In this document: one piece after another, positions 26,708-37,168 of the stretch
Layout: every line of letters starts with the position of its first letter
Position numbering within the stretch: position 1 is the stretch's first letter
From: Motacilla alba alba
Taxonomy: Eukaryota; Chordata; Aves; Passeriformes; Motacillidae
DNA length: 64,000 bases
Direction of reading: 5' to 3'
Assembly: GCF_015832195.1 (NCBI RefSeq)
Contig: NC_052018.1
Coordinates: 3,895,856 to 3,959,855 of the forward strand
The notes under the pieces: model-generated
Told to the model about the DNA's origin: nothing
Database searches by the model: none
What the model saw: only the letters and a program-made list of their open reading frames with translations
Translations under genes and position numbers: made by a program

Positions 26708-26829
26708 CTGTACAACAGCCAGAACTACACATTCCAGTCCAGAATTCTCCCGTCTCTGACTGCTTTGGTGGGATTTTTGTTCATTTCAACTAAAACCCTC
26801 CAAAACTTAAACCATTGTCCCGGATTCCA

Positions 26830-27070
26830 TCTCTCTCCGGCTACATTGCGAGTCTTGGGAATCACATCATTCCTGACTTGTCCAGTGCATGAAAACTCAG
26901 AGGGGCATCAGCTGCCCAACAGATACCACAGTTTGTTAATAATATCAACACTGCAATAATGATCCGAGAACGAGGGCTAATTACACATAAATTTGACAAC
27001 ATGCCTGAGTATTCTTTCCCCATGCACTGCACTGGAGCTTTGCCTGATGATATGATCATTTTCTGATAAA
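26830..27070. promoter_or_regulatory. AT-rich element with homeodomain-like and GATA sites
   Basis: Contains GTTAATAATATC, GGGCTAATTAC, TGATGATATGATCA and CTGATAAA motifs in unique sequence between two CR1 fragments. Possible conserved enhancer; no alignment available. Confidence 0.2.
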
Positions 27071-27624
27071 ATGAACTTTCATGTCATTGTGCCTTTTACA
27101 ATTACAGCCTGTGGAGTATTTTCTTGCTTTTCCCCATGGATGACAAAATGCCACCTTCACCCTGGACAGCATTCCTAGGGAGGGGTGAAGCTGCAGGATG
27201 GGTCCAAAAGCCAAAGGCAGATTGGATTTCAGCAGATTTAAGGGAGCATCAACTCTGCTTCTCTCTGGTAACACTGGTGCATCGAAAATATTACACCAGT
27301 GATATTATGAACCCAAAAGAGGAGAAGAAGAAGAGGCAGGATATTCCTGATGGTAGAAGGGAGCTGGGATCTTTATTTGTGCAGCCATAAGAATCTCAGG
27401 GGCATAGTCTGAATTCCTGCTGCCCTGAGAGATGCTGGGGAGGGCTGCAATGTTCACTTGGCTGGAGAACAGCAGTGCAAGGGAGATTTTGGTGGGATAT
27501 TTCTGGAAAATTGGGTGGATGTTAATTAGGAAATTTAAAAATCCCTTGTTGCTGTCTGAGATCCAGGAGTTGTGCAGATGATATAGAAAATAAATATATT
27601 CTGAAGGAGCTCTGGCAACACTTA

Positions 27625-27830
27625 ATAGAACCATGGAATTGCTTAGGTTGGAAAAGCCCTTTAAGATCACTGAGTCCAACCATTCCCCCAAAACTGCTAA
27701 GGCCACCACTGAACCCTATCCCAGAATTCCACATCCACACACCTTTTAAATCCCCCCAAGGATGAAGATGCCACCACTGTCCTGGGCAGCTGTGCCAGGG
27801 CTGAGCAGCCCTTTGAGTCTTCCTTTCCTT
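27625..27830 (-). mobile_element. CR1 LINE 3' fragment
   Basis: ACCATGGAATTGCTTAGGTT, ATCACTGAGTCCAACCATTC and GATGCCACCACTGTCCTGGG. Confidence 0.85.
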
Positions 27831-28539
27831 TGCAAAGTCGAGGCCAGGAGATTTGGGAGAGGCTGAGTTCCAGCCCAGTATCCAAAGTTCAGGAAATTCA
27901 TCTTCTCAGGGAATTCAACCATTTGCAAATCTAGGTGAAGAGAGGAAGATTCTCAGAAATTCTCATCTGCCCCCAGTGTCCCTTGCTGGGAGATGTTGCC
28001 AACCTCAGATCACAAATTCACCCTGCACCAGGGAGCTTTTTTCCTTTTTGGAAAAGACCAGACATTTTTTCACCTTTTTTGTTTTCAAGCTTTCCTTTTC
28101 AAAATGGTCAGTGTTTTGGGTTTTTCTGACTGGCATCTTGTCCAAGGTCAAACCATCCTCCTGCATTACCACTCAGTCCCGCCAGCACTGCCTGCACATG
28201 AAACCCTGCTTGTCCTCTGCTCATGTGAGTGCATTTCACATGGATTTGGGCTTGGAAATTCAGTGCTTGGACTTTTTGGCATGAAAACTATTTTGGATTC
28301 GTGGCTCGACTTTTACGTGGAATTCACCTCTTTCCTTTTTTGCTTTCCTCTCCAGAATAAGTGGATTAATTCAACCACTGATACATCAGTGCAGAGAGAG
28401 AAACAATTTTTTCAGCGCAGAGGGAGCTCAGCCACAAAACCTCACCCTGCATCTGCCACCCAGGGGCGGAACATTTGGGTCAGGACTGGCTTTTTTTTTT
28501 TTTTTCATCACCACATCCAACACCGGCGCTGCATCTCCC

Positions 28540-28913
28540 AGCACCCGGTGCTGCGCGATGCTCGGAGGCAGCGCAGGGGGCATCGCCTCGGGCTCCGGCC
28601 CTGCAGCCCTTCCCTTGCCGGCGGCGGCGGGGCTGCCCGGGGCGCTGACCCCAGCGCCGGGGAGTCTGGAGCGGAGCCGGCGGCCGCCGCTCGCCGCCGT
28701 CAGCCCACACCTCATCAATAGGGGCTGACAGCCCCGGCCCCGCCGCCCCGACGGCACCGCCGCCGGCACGGCACGGCTTGGCACGGCCCGGGGTGCGGGC
28801 TGCCAGCAGGGAGAACCCCGAAGGTGGGCTTGGAGGCAGCACATCCAGGGTGTATGTGGGGAGAGAAGCGGCCGAGTCGGGGTGCAGAGAGCCCCGCGGG
28901 CGTCAGGCTGCAG
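28540..28913. promoter_or_regulatory. Upstream CpG island with a splice-donor-like end
   Basis: Very CpG-dense stretch (repeated GCC/CGG triplets around 28616-28700 and CGGCACGG repeats near 28765-28790), 7.7-8.1 kb before the GATA4 ATG. It includes the inverted repeat GGGGCTG-A-CAGCCCC at 28721-28735. A CTGCAG|GTAACC donor-like site falls at 28914 at the end of the dense part. It could be an alternative distal promoter or first exon of GATA4, or the promoter of a divergent non-coding RNA. The open frames across it have no family signature. Confidence 0.4.
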
Positions 28914-29273
28914 GTAACCCCACAGGATTACCAGGATTATCCAGGGATCCCGGCATTCCCGCAGGCAGCAGCCCCATGGGTCTGGGATAGACGCAGCATC
29001 ATTGTGAGGGGCTACCAACATACCAGTGGGGCAGACTGAGGGGGCCAAGGGGGCTGGAAGGGGGGAACAGGGGTGTAGGGGACCCCACAGTGACAGGTAA
29101 GGGCACTCAGTGAGTGGTACAGGCGAGTAGGAAGGTAAGACACGTTGGTGAGAGGGAAACAGACACGTGGATAAACGAAAGGATGAATAAATCGATTCAA
29201 GGATGAATAAATCGGCAAAGCAGATGGGCACAAGAAAGCAAACAGGACACAGGAATGAGTAGGGAGTTACAGA

Positions 29274-29672
29274 GATGTATGGATAAATGGATATATGGCT
29301 AGATGATGGATATAGGGATATATAGATAAATGATGGATAAATGGATATATGGATAGATGAGGGATATAGGGATATAGGGATATGGATAGATTAGGGATAA
29401 ATGGATAGATGGATAGATGATGGATATAGGGATATATGGATAGATGATGGATATAGGGATATATGGATAGATGATGGATATAGGGATATATGGATAGATT
29501 AGGGATATAGGGATATATGGATAGATGATGGATACAGGAATATATGGATAGAAGATGATGGATATAGGGATATATGGATAGATTAGGGATATAGGGATAT
29601 ATGGATAGATGATGGACAAATAGATATATGAATAGATTAGGGATATATAGGGATATGTGGATAGATGATGGG
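29274..29672. repeat. GGATA-type minisatellite
   Basis: About 400 bp of diverged tandem units of the form ATGGATAGATGATGGATATA with GGGATAT variants, giving repeated YPYIHHLSI-type frames on the minus strand. It separates two CpG-rich blocks. Confidence 0.95.
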
Positions 29673-29699
29673 TGGTGATACTGGCTGGGGTTCCACATT

Positions 29700-30160
29700 C
29701 CCAGGGCTCCATCCCGGGCATCTCCAGGCAGAGCAGCCTTCCCCGCCTGACGCACGAGGCTTTTCCAGCCTCTCCGAGAATGGGAAGGGGTTTTCCATCG
29801 CCGCTGCTGTTCCTACCACACACGCGGGGCTCTGCCGCGGCCGGTCAGCCCCCGGCAGCCGGGATGTCACAGCGGGTGCGTTCCACACGGGCGGTTTCAC
29901 TGCCGCTGCGTCAAAGGGCGGTGACAATGATGACAGCAGGACCACACGTGTGCGGGGCGCTGCGAGTGGGCGACAGGAGCCCGGCTGGTGACGCTCCCCC
30001 TTCGTCCCCAGCGGGTTCCCCCGCCGCAGGTGATGCTCGCCCGCTCGTCCCGTGCTGGTGGCCCCGGGGGATCCCCCATCCACGGGTGACTCGTGCCCAC
30101 ACATGCCACGCAGACTTTCGCCACACCGCCGTGGCACAGCCCCTGTCCCCGTGGGGAGGA
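29700..30160. promoter_or_regulatory. CpG-rich block, function unknown
   Basis: GC- and CpG-rich single-copy sequence directly after the GGATA minisatellite. Open frames on both strands reflect GC richness and show no recognisable domain. It may belong to the same extended upstream island as the neighbouring blocks. Confidence 0.4.
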
Positions 30161-30859
30161 TCCCTCTAAGCTGAGCTTTCACGTCTCCCCACCCATCCAG
30201 AGAATCCCAGACCGGGAAATTCAGAGCCCTGACGTTTTAGGTCGATTTTGGCAGTAAAGCTGACAGGAATGCAGCGCATTGATGCACGGTGAATTTTCAG
30301 TGTTCTCTGGGACACATCTGTCCCCCTCCTCGCACACACAGTGGCAGAGACACGCAGGGCACCACATGTCCTGTGCTTCCCGTTTCCTAGATATCCCCGT
30401 TTCCTAAAAAACCCCGTTCCAGGTGGGTTTTGGATTTTGCCTGTCCCCCAATTCCCGCAGCACTGACCCTCACTTCTCAGCCTCTCCCCTCCTGCTGCAT
30501 CAGGGCACGGCTGCTCCACGCACCTCTGCACCTCACGGGTTTGTCCCCGAGGAAGTCACTTGTACTTATTTCCACTGGGGGTAAAAAAAAAAAAAAGGGG
30601 GGTGGGGGTGGAAACCAGGAAAAAGCAATAACATAGTATTTGGGGGTAGAGGGGGTGGTCAGAAAGGATTTAGAAATTCCCCTGAAGCCTCGCTGAGCCG
30701 TGATGATGCTTGGCCACCCTCCTGCCAAGGGCAGTACCCGGCCTTTGGGACGGAGGAGGAGGCGGGGGGGGTTGGTGGCATTTCAGGACCACTGCCGTCC
30801 CGTAAACAGATGTGACGTTTGTTTGGGAAAGTGTCTCTGAAAGGCGTGACAAGAGCTGT

Positions 30860-31340
30860 GGTTAAGCCGGGGCGGGGGTGGCAGCCACAGCGGGGTCCCC
30901 TGCGAGCGGCTCACGGTCCCCCCTGCGCGGGGCTGTCGCACTGTCCCCGCCAGCCGGGCTCTCCACAGCATCCCCTGGGTTTTCCTTGCGCTGGGGTGTC
31001 CTGAGAGGTGTCTGCGGGCAGAGGGGTGCAGAGGGGTCCCAGAGCGGGGACTCCAAGGCTCCCCAGAGAGAGGAGGTCCAGGATCTGTCCCCCAGGAGGG
31101 CGGAGGGTCCATCCCTCCCCCCGCGTAGCTCCAGGAGGGGTTGATGCTCGGGATTCCCCCCTTTTGCTGGACCAGGGGAGGGCTGGAGCGGCAAGCCCGG
31201 GGGTAGCATCCCCCTCTCCATCCCCAGCCCCCCCAGACGGGTAGGAAGGGGGCGGGAGGAGGAGATGCCGTCCCGAGACGTCTCCTGGCTCGCAGGGAGC
31301 CTCGTCCCCCCCCTCCCGGCCATCCACCCCTCCCAAACCA
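30860..31340. promoter_or_regulatory. CpG-rich block, function unknown
   Basis: GC-rich sequence with many CpGs and C/G runs. Long open frames on the minus strand are low-complexity Pro/Gly/Arg-rich and not protein-like. No GATA cluster is seen. Confidence 0.35.
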
Positions 31341-31442
31341 CCCCGGCCCCAAAAATTCGAGGGTGCAGCCTTGGTTGGGACCCCGCTTTCCCTTCTCAAT
31401 GTCACCGGCTGCTCTAACACAAGCCAGGGACAGCCTAGAGAT

Positions 31443-31502
31443 ACCCAGAGATAGATACCGATGGATAGATACCTATAGATACCTATAGATAGATACCTAT
31501 AG
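31443..31502. repeat. GATA/CCTATA simple repeat
   Basis: Repeats of ATAGATACCTAT in about 60 bp; simple repeat rather than a GATA-factor element. Confidence 0.8.
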
Positions 31503-32455
31503 CTGATCCATACCGCCCGCAGATGCCACCCAGCCGTAGGCACCGGAATTTTTGGAGCCGATTTCTCCCCTCTCCGCTGTCCCGGGGATGGCCGATCCCT
31601 TCCCAGAGTCTGTAACTCTCAATTCTCCCCAGCCCCCTCCTCCAGACCCTTCCCGGCTGTAGGCAAAGCAAGGAATAAATAAAAGAATTAGAGTAATACT
31701 AATAAAAACCCCGAATACTCCCAAGTGCCCAATACGCAGCAGCCGCCGTCCGCATTTATCCCTTTTGTCCTGCTAAAACCACATTTCCCCTGCTATTTTC
31801 CCCCCTATTTTAACGACTTTTCTCTATGATTGTTTTAAAAATTCAACTTTTAGCACAGATAAAAATTTAAATTAACTTTCTCCCCTATTCCCCTCCTCCC
31901 CCCGCCCCATTCCTGTTCCTAAAGGGTTTTTCAGTGATTTTTTTGGTTTTTTTGGAGGGGAAGTTTGGTTTTTTTTCCCCCATGCATCAACACCCGGAGC
32001 TTTAACTCTAAAATCACGGCGGAACTATGTTCGATACGGGGAAATTAGAAAAAGCAAAACAAAAAAAACTCTAAAAAACAGGCATCGTCTCGACAGTTTT
32101 TCCTGCCTGGGGCAGAAGCAGAGGCTGGAAAGGAGAGAGGCAAGGCCAAAGTTTGCTCCCCTGGGTTATTTTCACACAGATTTCGTTAATCGCAAGGGGG
32201 GAAAAAAGCTCCACCGCGTGCAGAACAGAGTTAGAACAGAGTTTTGGGTTTGATTTGTTTTGTTTTGTTTTGTTTTTGTCGCTGCGCTTTGCTGTGTCCC
32301 ATCTGCTTTTTTTCCGGGAGAAATTGTGTCCTAAATCCATCCTCTCCCTGCCGGCTGTTGGGTCGCGCCAGACTGGGCTCGGTGCGGTTCCTCACATCCC
32401 CGAATTTCGGGATGCGCGTCCCCCCGATTCCCGGCTCCGCCGACCGATAATTCCC

Positions 32456-32456
<1 letters not shown>

Positions 32457-32495
<39 letters not shown>
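32457..32495. repeat. Poly-A tract
   Basis: About 39 consecutive A in GC-rich surroundings. No retroposed sequence was recognised next to it. Confidence 0.9.
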
Positions 32496-32499
<4 letters not shown>

Positions 32500-33212
32500 C
32501 TGGATCCGGCCACACGCACGCGAAACAATCCACGGGAATTGCTTTTGTGCCTTTTTTCCCGCAAGTAGCAAAGCCAAAACAGGTCCTTGAAATCTTCTCT
32601 GCTCCTGGTATTGATGCTCTGCTGCTTGGGCGGGTTTAATCAGTTTAAATGGCATTTTCGCTTTTTGTGTCTTTTTAAAAATTTTTTTAAATTTCTTTTT
32701 AGTGAGGAAAGAGCTGCTTTTCTGTAGGAATTCAACGAATCTTTAGGAAATCCCTGCTATGGGAGAGAAAACCGTCAGGGATTTTGCAAAGGAAGGAAAG
32801 AAGAGTGTCCCGAACCCGGCACATCTGGATAGGCGCTGCTTCAGAGAACGGATAACAAAAGAGACATCAACATATTTAATTCTCCTTTCTTTGCCTGTGT
32901 GCTGCTAGCCCCGTGTTCATAAGCATATTTTTATATATACACGTATTCATACATACTTTTAAATATATGCATTTACATGTTTAGATATTATATATTAATT
33001 ATTAGACATTATAGTTTATACGCTATATTTCCATTTTTATATATTTCATAATTGACACATATACAAAACAATACCACAGGGCGTTATAAATTATAAACAC
33101 TAAATTATTTTGGTATGACAGTGCATCTATGTTTGCATGTAACACACGTTCCTGTGAATTATAACATACATTAAGTCCCGTTTATACTTAATTTTTCTAT
33201 CGATCTGCATAA

Positions 33213-33276
33213 AATTACACACCTTTTATTAATTACAAATTGCAATATTTGCAATTTGTGTGTAATTTCACACCTT
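33213..33276. repeat. 11-bp perfect inverted repeat flanked by direct repeats
   Basis: Arms 33235-33245 and 33249-33259 (ACAAATTGCAA / TTGCAATTTGT) are separated by TAT. On each side lies the direct repeat ACACCTTTTAT; the right copy is preceded by TTTC, making a T-box-like TCACACC. Confidence 0.5.
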
Positions 33277-34398
33277 TTATGATTACATATCTGAAAGTAC
33301 AAACACACACAGTGATACCGTTGCTGATGTTTATTTCTTACGTATTTCTGTGCCTGTAATTTTATTTCCATACGGGGCTATAAATATTTTCATCCCGCTA
33401 TTTGGGGTGATCTCCAACTGAGTTTTCCCACTTTTTTGGGGTTCGGGGAGTCCCTGTGCCCCCTGGATATTCCAGAATAACGTGAGGGCAGAGGATGAGG
33501 GGATCCCACATCCCCGGGGATTCATTCCCAGCCCTGGAGCACCCCCTCACCTTCCATCCTCCTTCAATAAATCTCTTCCCCCATCCCCTCTTCCCCCCCA
33601 CCTCGTCTCTTTCATGCGGAGATTTGAAATTTTAATTCAGTATTTTTATTTCCAAGCACCAAAATCCGCTGACATCTCTCCCCCTTCCCACAGACTTAGG
33701 GTAGGAGCCCCAAATTTCCACGAGAAGCTGCACAGCGTGGGAAATGTTAATGGTGTGAGAGTTATTCCCGGGAAACAGGGCAGTGGGACCCCCCCGATGT
33801 CTGGAGAGGCTCCAGGGTGAGACGAGCCCCTGGGGAGGGGGGGCTGTGGATGGGGGGGCTGAACCCCACGTGGAACTGGGACCCCGAATTGCAGAGGGGT
33901 GCAGCACCCCCGCTGCACTTCATCATTACCCTTAAACCCGTCACAGCATGGAGGGACAGGAAAGGGCTGTCCAGCTGGGGGGGAGCACCCCCAAAGTGGC
34001 TGGGATAGAGAGACCAGCTGCCACCTCCTCACTCAACAACTTGGGATCGCGATTTGGGGCAGAAGCACGGAAAAATCCCCCTTGTGCAGTATCGCCAACG
34101 AAAGGGGTTGACTCCAGCGGGATTGGGTGGTTGGGGGGTGTCTGTACCCCTCAGAAAATCCCTCTGATTTTTTTCTGGGAGCTGGACACGGGCATCCCTG
34201 AGGCGCACAGGGACGCGAGGCTGCCCAGCTGGTGGGGCCATGCCCATGGGACTGGTTTGATTTTATTATTTTATTTTATTCTTTTTTTTTAATTGTTTTT
34301 TTCCTCCACACAGCCATGAAACCTGGCGCCCGGTTGATGGTGCAACAGATACCGGCCACCCCCTTCACCCCCCCCTTCCCTCCCATCGCCGCCCACTT

Positions 34399-34411
34399 CC
34401 ACGTGACGTGG
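34399..34411. promoter_or_regulatory. E-box palindrome CCACGTGACGTGG, possible GATA4 proximal promoter
   Basis: The sequence CCACGTGACGTGG is a perfect inverted repeat about a central G and contains the E-box CACGTG and a TGACGTG CRE-like half. From memory, rodent Gata4 proximal promoter work describes an essential E-box bound by USF factors, so this may be the bird counterpart. It lies about 2.2 kb upstream of the start codon. The assignment is an inference. Confidence 0.4.
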
Positions 34412-34592
34412 GAAAACCAGTCAGCGAGTGGGACTGGGCAGCCTGGCCATACTGGGGAGCCCCTAATCCCCCCCAAGGAAGCAGGAGCCGGGCATCTCTG
34501 AGCCCTCTGCCTTCCCCACAGCGAGGGGGAGGGGGGGTTCCTGCCCCACGGCCTCGCCCCCTCCACCCCTGTGCCCCCCCCCAGCACTGAAG
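34412..34592 (+). other. Candidate non-coding first exon of GATA4
   Basis: Downstream of the E-box palindrome at 34399-34411 lies a GC-rich stretch ending at AAG|GTGGGT (GT at 34593), a fair splice donor. Together with the acceptor at 35931-35932 it would give an intron of about 1.3 kb. I cannot place the transcription start, and the left edge is arbitrary. Another donor-like site, GAG|GTAAAG (GT at 35534), is an alternative. Confidence 0.25.
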
Positions 34593-35010
34593 GTGGGTAG
34601 CGCTTCTCTGTCCCCTCGCTCCTCTTCCTCGCTGTCACGCCGGGACCCCAGTGACCTCCCCGAAAGCTTCCTCCTATTGTCTCCTCGGGCTTGAAAAGTG
34701 ACTCGATTTTGCTTTTTTTTTTTTTGGTCAATTTTTTTTTATTATTATCACCACTATTTGTAAGGGAAGAGGGGAACCCGCTCCTTGTTCCCCTCCTGTG
34801 AATCCTGCTTGCTCCTCGCTAGGGAATCCTGTGGAAAAGCTCCATCCTAGGCCGGTTACACGCCAACCATTCCCTGGGGGTCAGGGGGACACAGACCTCC
34901 CTTAAAGCCCCTTCTTCCCGGCTCGCTTCCATCCTTACCCCTTCCCAGCGCTGCCTCCGGCTTCTCTCCCTTTCCTCGGCCGCCTACCCGTCTCCCGCTG
35001 TCCTCCCAGG

Positions 35011-35036
35011 GTATCAGCCCTTATCTGCTGGTTATC
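35011..35036. promoter_or_regulatory. Triple GATA motif upstream of the GATA4 coding start
   Basis: On the minus strand the stretch reads AGATAACCAGCAGATAAG followed by a GATAC. Two sites fit WGATAR (35020-35025, 35031-35036) and a TGATAC lies at 35011-35016, all in 26 bp. Spacing of one helical turn would suit paired binding. Auto- or cross-regulation by GATA factors is the natural hypothesis. It lies inside the putative intron 1, about 1.6 kb before ATG. Confidence 0.45.
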
Positions 35037-35187
35037 TCTTCTGCTGCTAAATTCAGCCCAGCGGAGGGGTTCAGCCAGGGGAATCTGTTGGTTAAACCTA
35101 AAGCAGTCCCAAGAGCTCACTCTCCGGCCATAATTCCCGCCCCCCCGCACCTCATCCAGCTCTTCTCCCGGTGTGAGGTGGCTTTCA

Positions 35188-35316
35188 CGGAATCCTATAA
35201 TTCCAGAATGGTTTGGGTTAGAAAATACCCATAAAGGCTCATCCAGTTCTGACCCCCCCGTCCTGGGCAGGGACACTTTCCACCAGACCGGGTTGTTCCA
35301 AGCCCTGTCCAAGAGG
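35188..35316 (-). mobile_element. CR1 LINE 3' fragment inside the GATA4 5' region
   Basis: It reads GGAATCCTATAATTCCAGAA then TGGTTTGGGTTAGAA..., the reverse complement of a CR1 3' end. It is the only clear CR1 between about 27.8 and 46.5 kb. Confidence 0.85.
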
Positions 35317-35932
35317 CTCCCTCCATGATTTGTAGAGAATCTCACATTTCAACTCATCTCACCCCCTCCCCGGATCTTCCTTGGGAAAGGGGTTTCACCC
35401 TGACCCCTTTCCACAAGTGGGTTTTGGGGTCTTGCCATTGCAAGCCACGCACAAGGCCCCAATGGCATTCCAAGGCCCAAACTCACTCCAAATTCCCACA
35501 AATTTCCCCAAATTCGAAACCAACCCAACATGAGGTAAAGCACCCCTTTCCCCCACCCCGTCCCACGACTCTGGGACATTCCTCCCCACCAGGACCTACA
35601 GCATTCCCAGTCCCCAGTGGGTCACCCCACGGTGCTTCCCGCCTCTCCCACTTCCGCACACGGGAAAAACGGGGGAGAGGGACAGAAAACACCTGGGAGA
35701 GGGAGTTTTGTGGGCGCTGCCTGAGCTCTGCTCCCCACTTTGGGCAGCACGAATGGGGCTGCAGTGGTCACGTCCCCCCCTCTCCTTTAAGCCCCCTCGG
35801 TCACGCGTGGCCGGGCTTTAGGGGGTGCGGACACGCCCGGGGCAGGCGAGGGGTGGGAGTGTCGAGCCATCCTTTCCCCTTTCCCTCTTTCCCCCCTACT
35901 TTTCCCTAATTTAACTCCCCCCCCCAACTCAG

Positions 35933-36642
35933 CCCTCCTCAGCCGCCTCCCGCCGCCCACATCAAACGCCGGCCCCGGGGGCCATTAACAACTTAAAGCA
36001 CCGATCGTACCTGCGGGACAAAGGTTTTTTGCTCCGGGCCAGAGGAGAGAGCATCGCTGTCTCTCACCTTCCCGGCTGTGTCCCCCCCTTCCTTTCACCT
36101 CCCCCCCTTCTCTAACCTCCTTATCTCCCCGCCCGGGGGGGTCCCGGCCCGGCCGCCGCCGCATCCCGCATCCCGGCAGCATCTCCCCCTGCTCCCCCTG
36201 CCCTCCCGGGGGGTGTTGGAAGGGGCGGGCGGGGGGGGAAGGAGGGAGGAGGAGACTGACCGAGGGTTTTAAACAGCCCAGCCTCATGGTGGAGGGCGGG
36301 GGGGGGGGGGACGGGAGGTGATGGATGGAGCCCGGTGGGAGCAGCTAAATCCAGGCGGGAGCTAAACTTCCCCTCCGGAGGGACCTGGACTTCTTGCTCG
36401 GGGTCTGCAAGAGGCGGCGGGACCTGCTGAAGGTGGGGAAGGTGGGCGGTGGGGAAGCGAGGGGGGAGGGGGGGTGGTCGGAGGAAAATCGCATCGCTGG
36501 TGGTGTTTTGGTTTTGGCTGGAAGGCTGCGCCCACGCGAGACCGCTCCGGGGAAAAGTGGAGCCGAGGGTTTTCCACGCGCTCCCCATCGCTCTGGATCG
36601 CGGCCGGGGAGCCGGCTGGGCTTTGGGGAGGCCCCGCACGAG
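35933..36642 (+). other. GATA4: Putative 5' UTR part of the first coding exon of GATA4
   Basis: In vertebrates the GATA4 start codon lies in the second exon. A convincing acceptor stands at 35931-35932: a pyrimidine-rich stretch of about 55 nt (about 35873-35928) containing a CCTAAT branch-like motif, followed by AACTCAG. This would give about 710 nt of 5' UTR ahead of ATG 36643. The stretch is GC- and CpG-rich, with G-runs at 36295-36311 and 36448-36476 and several upstream ATGs (for example 36285 and 36319) out of frame with GATA4. The acceptor is inferred from sequence only; transcription could also begin inside this stretch. Confidence 0.5.
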
Positions 36643-37168
36643 ATGTACCAGAGCTTAGCCATGGCAGCCAACCCCGGCCCTCCGGCGTACGAGGGGGCAG
36701 GTGGCTTCATGCACAGCGCGGCCGCAGCGTCCCCGGTCTATGTGCCCACCACGAGGGTCACCTCCATGCTCCCCAGCCTGCCCTACCTGCAGAGCAGCGG
36801 CTCTTCCCAGCAAGGCAGCCCCGTCTCCAGCCACTCCATCTGGACTCAGCCCGGAGCCGAAAGCGCCGCTTACAACCCTGGATCTTCTCACCCTCCCGTG
36901 TCACCTCGGTTCTCCTTCTCCACCAGCACTCCCATCCCGGCCACCTCTTCCCGGGAAGCGGCGGCGGCTTACAGCAGCTCCTTGAACCTTTCTGCTAACG
37001 GGAGGGAGCAGTACAGCAGGGGTTTCGGCAGCTCCTATTCCAGCCCCTACCCGGCCTACATGAGCCCCGAAATGGCCACGACCTGGACTTCCTCGCCCTT
37101 TGACAGCCCCATGCTGCACAACCTGCAGAGCCGAGGGACGCCCGCGGCCGCCCGCCACGCCAACATCG
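36643..37168 (+). CDS. GATA4: GATA4 coding exon 1 (N-terminal transactivation region, start codon)
   Basis: This exon encodes residues 1-175 plus the first base of codon 176 of transcription factor GATA4, a nuclear activator of heart, gut and gonad genes. It opens with [10 protein letters not shown], the GATA4/5/6 start, and contains the family blocks PVYVP (31-35), PPVSPRFSF (from residue 84) and [13 protein letters not shown]. Serine 87 in PVSP matches the ERK-targeted Ser105 of mammalian GATA4. The ATG at 36643 is the first ATG in this frame; the frame stays open upstream but has no earlier ATG. Position -3 is G. The exon ends at a GTGAGC donor (37169). Human GATA4 has about 205 residues here; the bird exon is shorter because it lacks the Gly/Ala-rich expansions. 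GATA5 and GATA6 are excluded by the C-terminal exons, which match GATA4. Confidence 0.95.

Larger units (their letters stand above)
19228..28539. other. Non-coding, CR1-bearing flank
   Basis: Nine CR1 fragments and unique sequence between them. No coding exon is supported. 22.0-22.3 kb and 26.8-27.1 kb look most like regulatory DNA. Confidence 0.5.
31503..34398. other. Non-coding, CR1-free region upstream of GATA4
   Basis: AT-rich at 31.7-33.4 kb with a poly-A tract and the palindrome at 33.2 kb, then G/C-run-rich from 33.5 kb. No gene recognised. Confidence 0.5.

Noticed and set aside
28428..29231. 267-codon open frame on the minus strand
   Set aside because: Lies over a CpG island where stops are rare; Pro/Arg/Ala-rich with no recognisable domain or splice structure.
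29274..29672. Dense GATA cores in the minisatellite as an enhancer
   Set aside because: The GATA strings are inherent in the tandem unit; simple-repeat origin explains them.
29267..29823. Periodic Tyr/Ile/His-rich frames on the minus strand
   Set aside because: Translation of the GGATA minisatellite.
30783..31543. Overlapping 160-210-codon frames on the minus strand
   Set aside because: Several frames are open at once in GC-rich sequence, as expected by chance.
36394..36642. In-frame 83-codon extension upstream of the GATA4 ATG
   Set aside because: The extension contains no ATG; it begins at TTG and reads through low-complexity GC-rich sequence. MYQSL is the conserved start.
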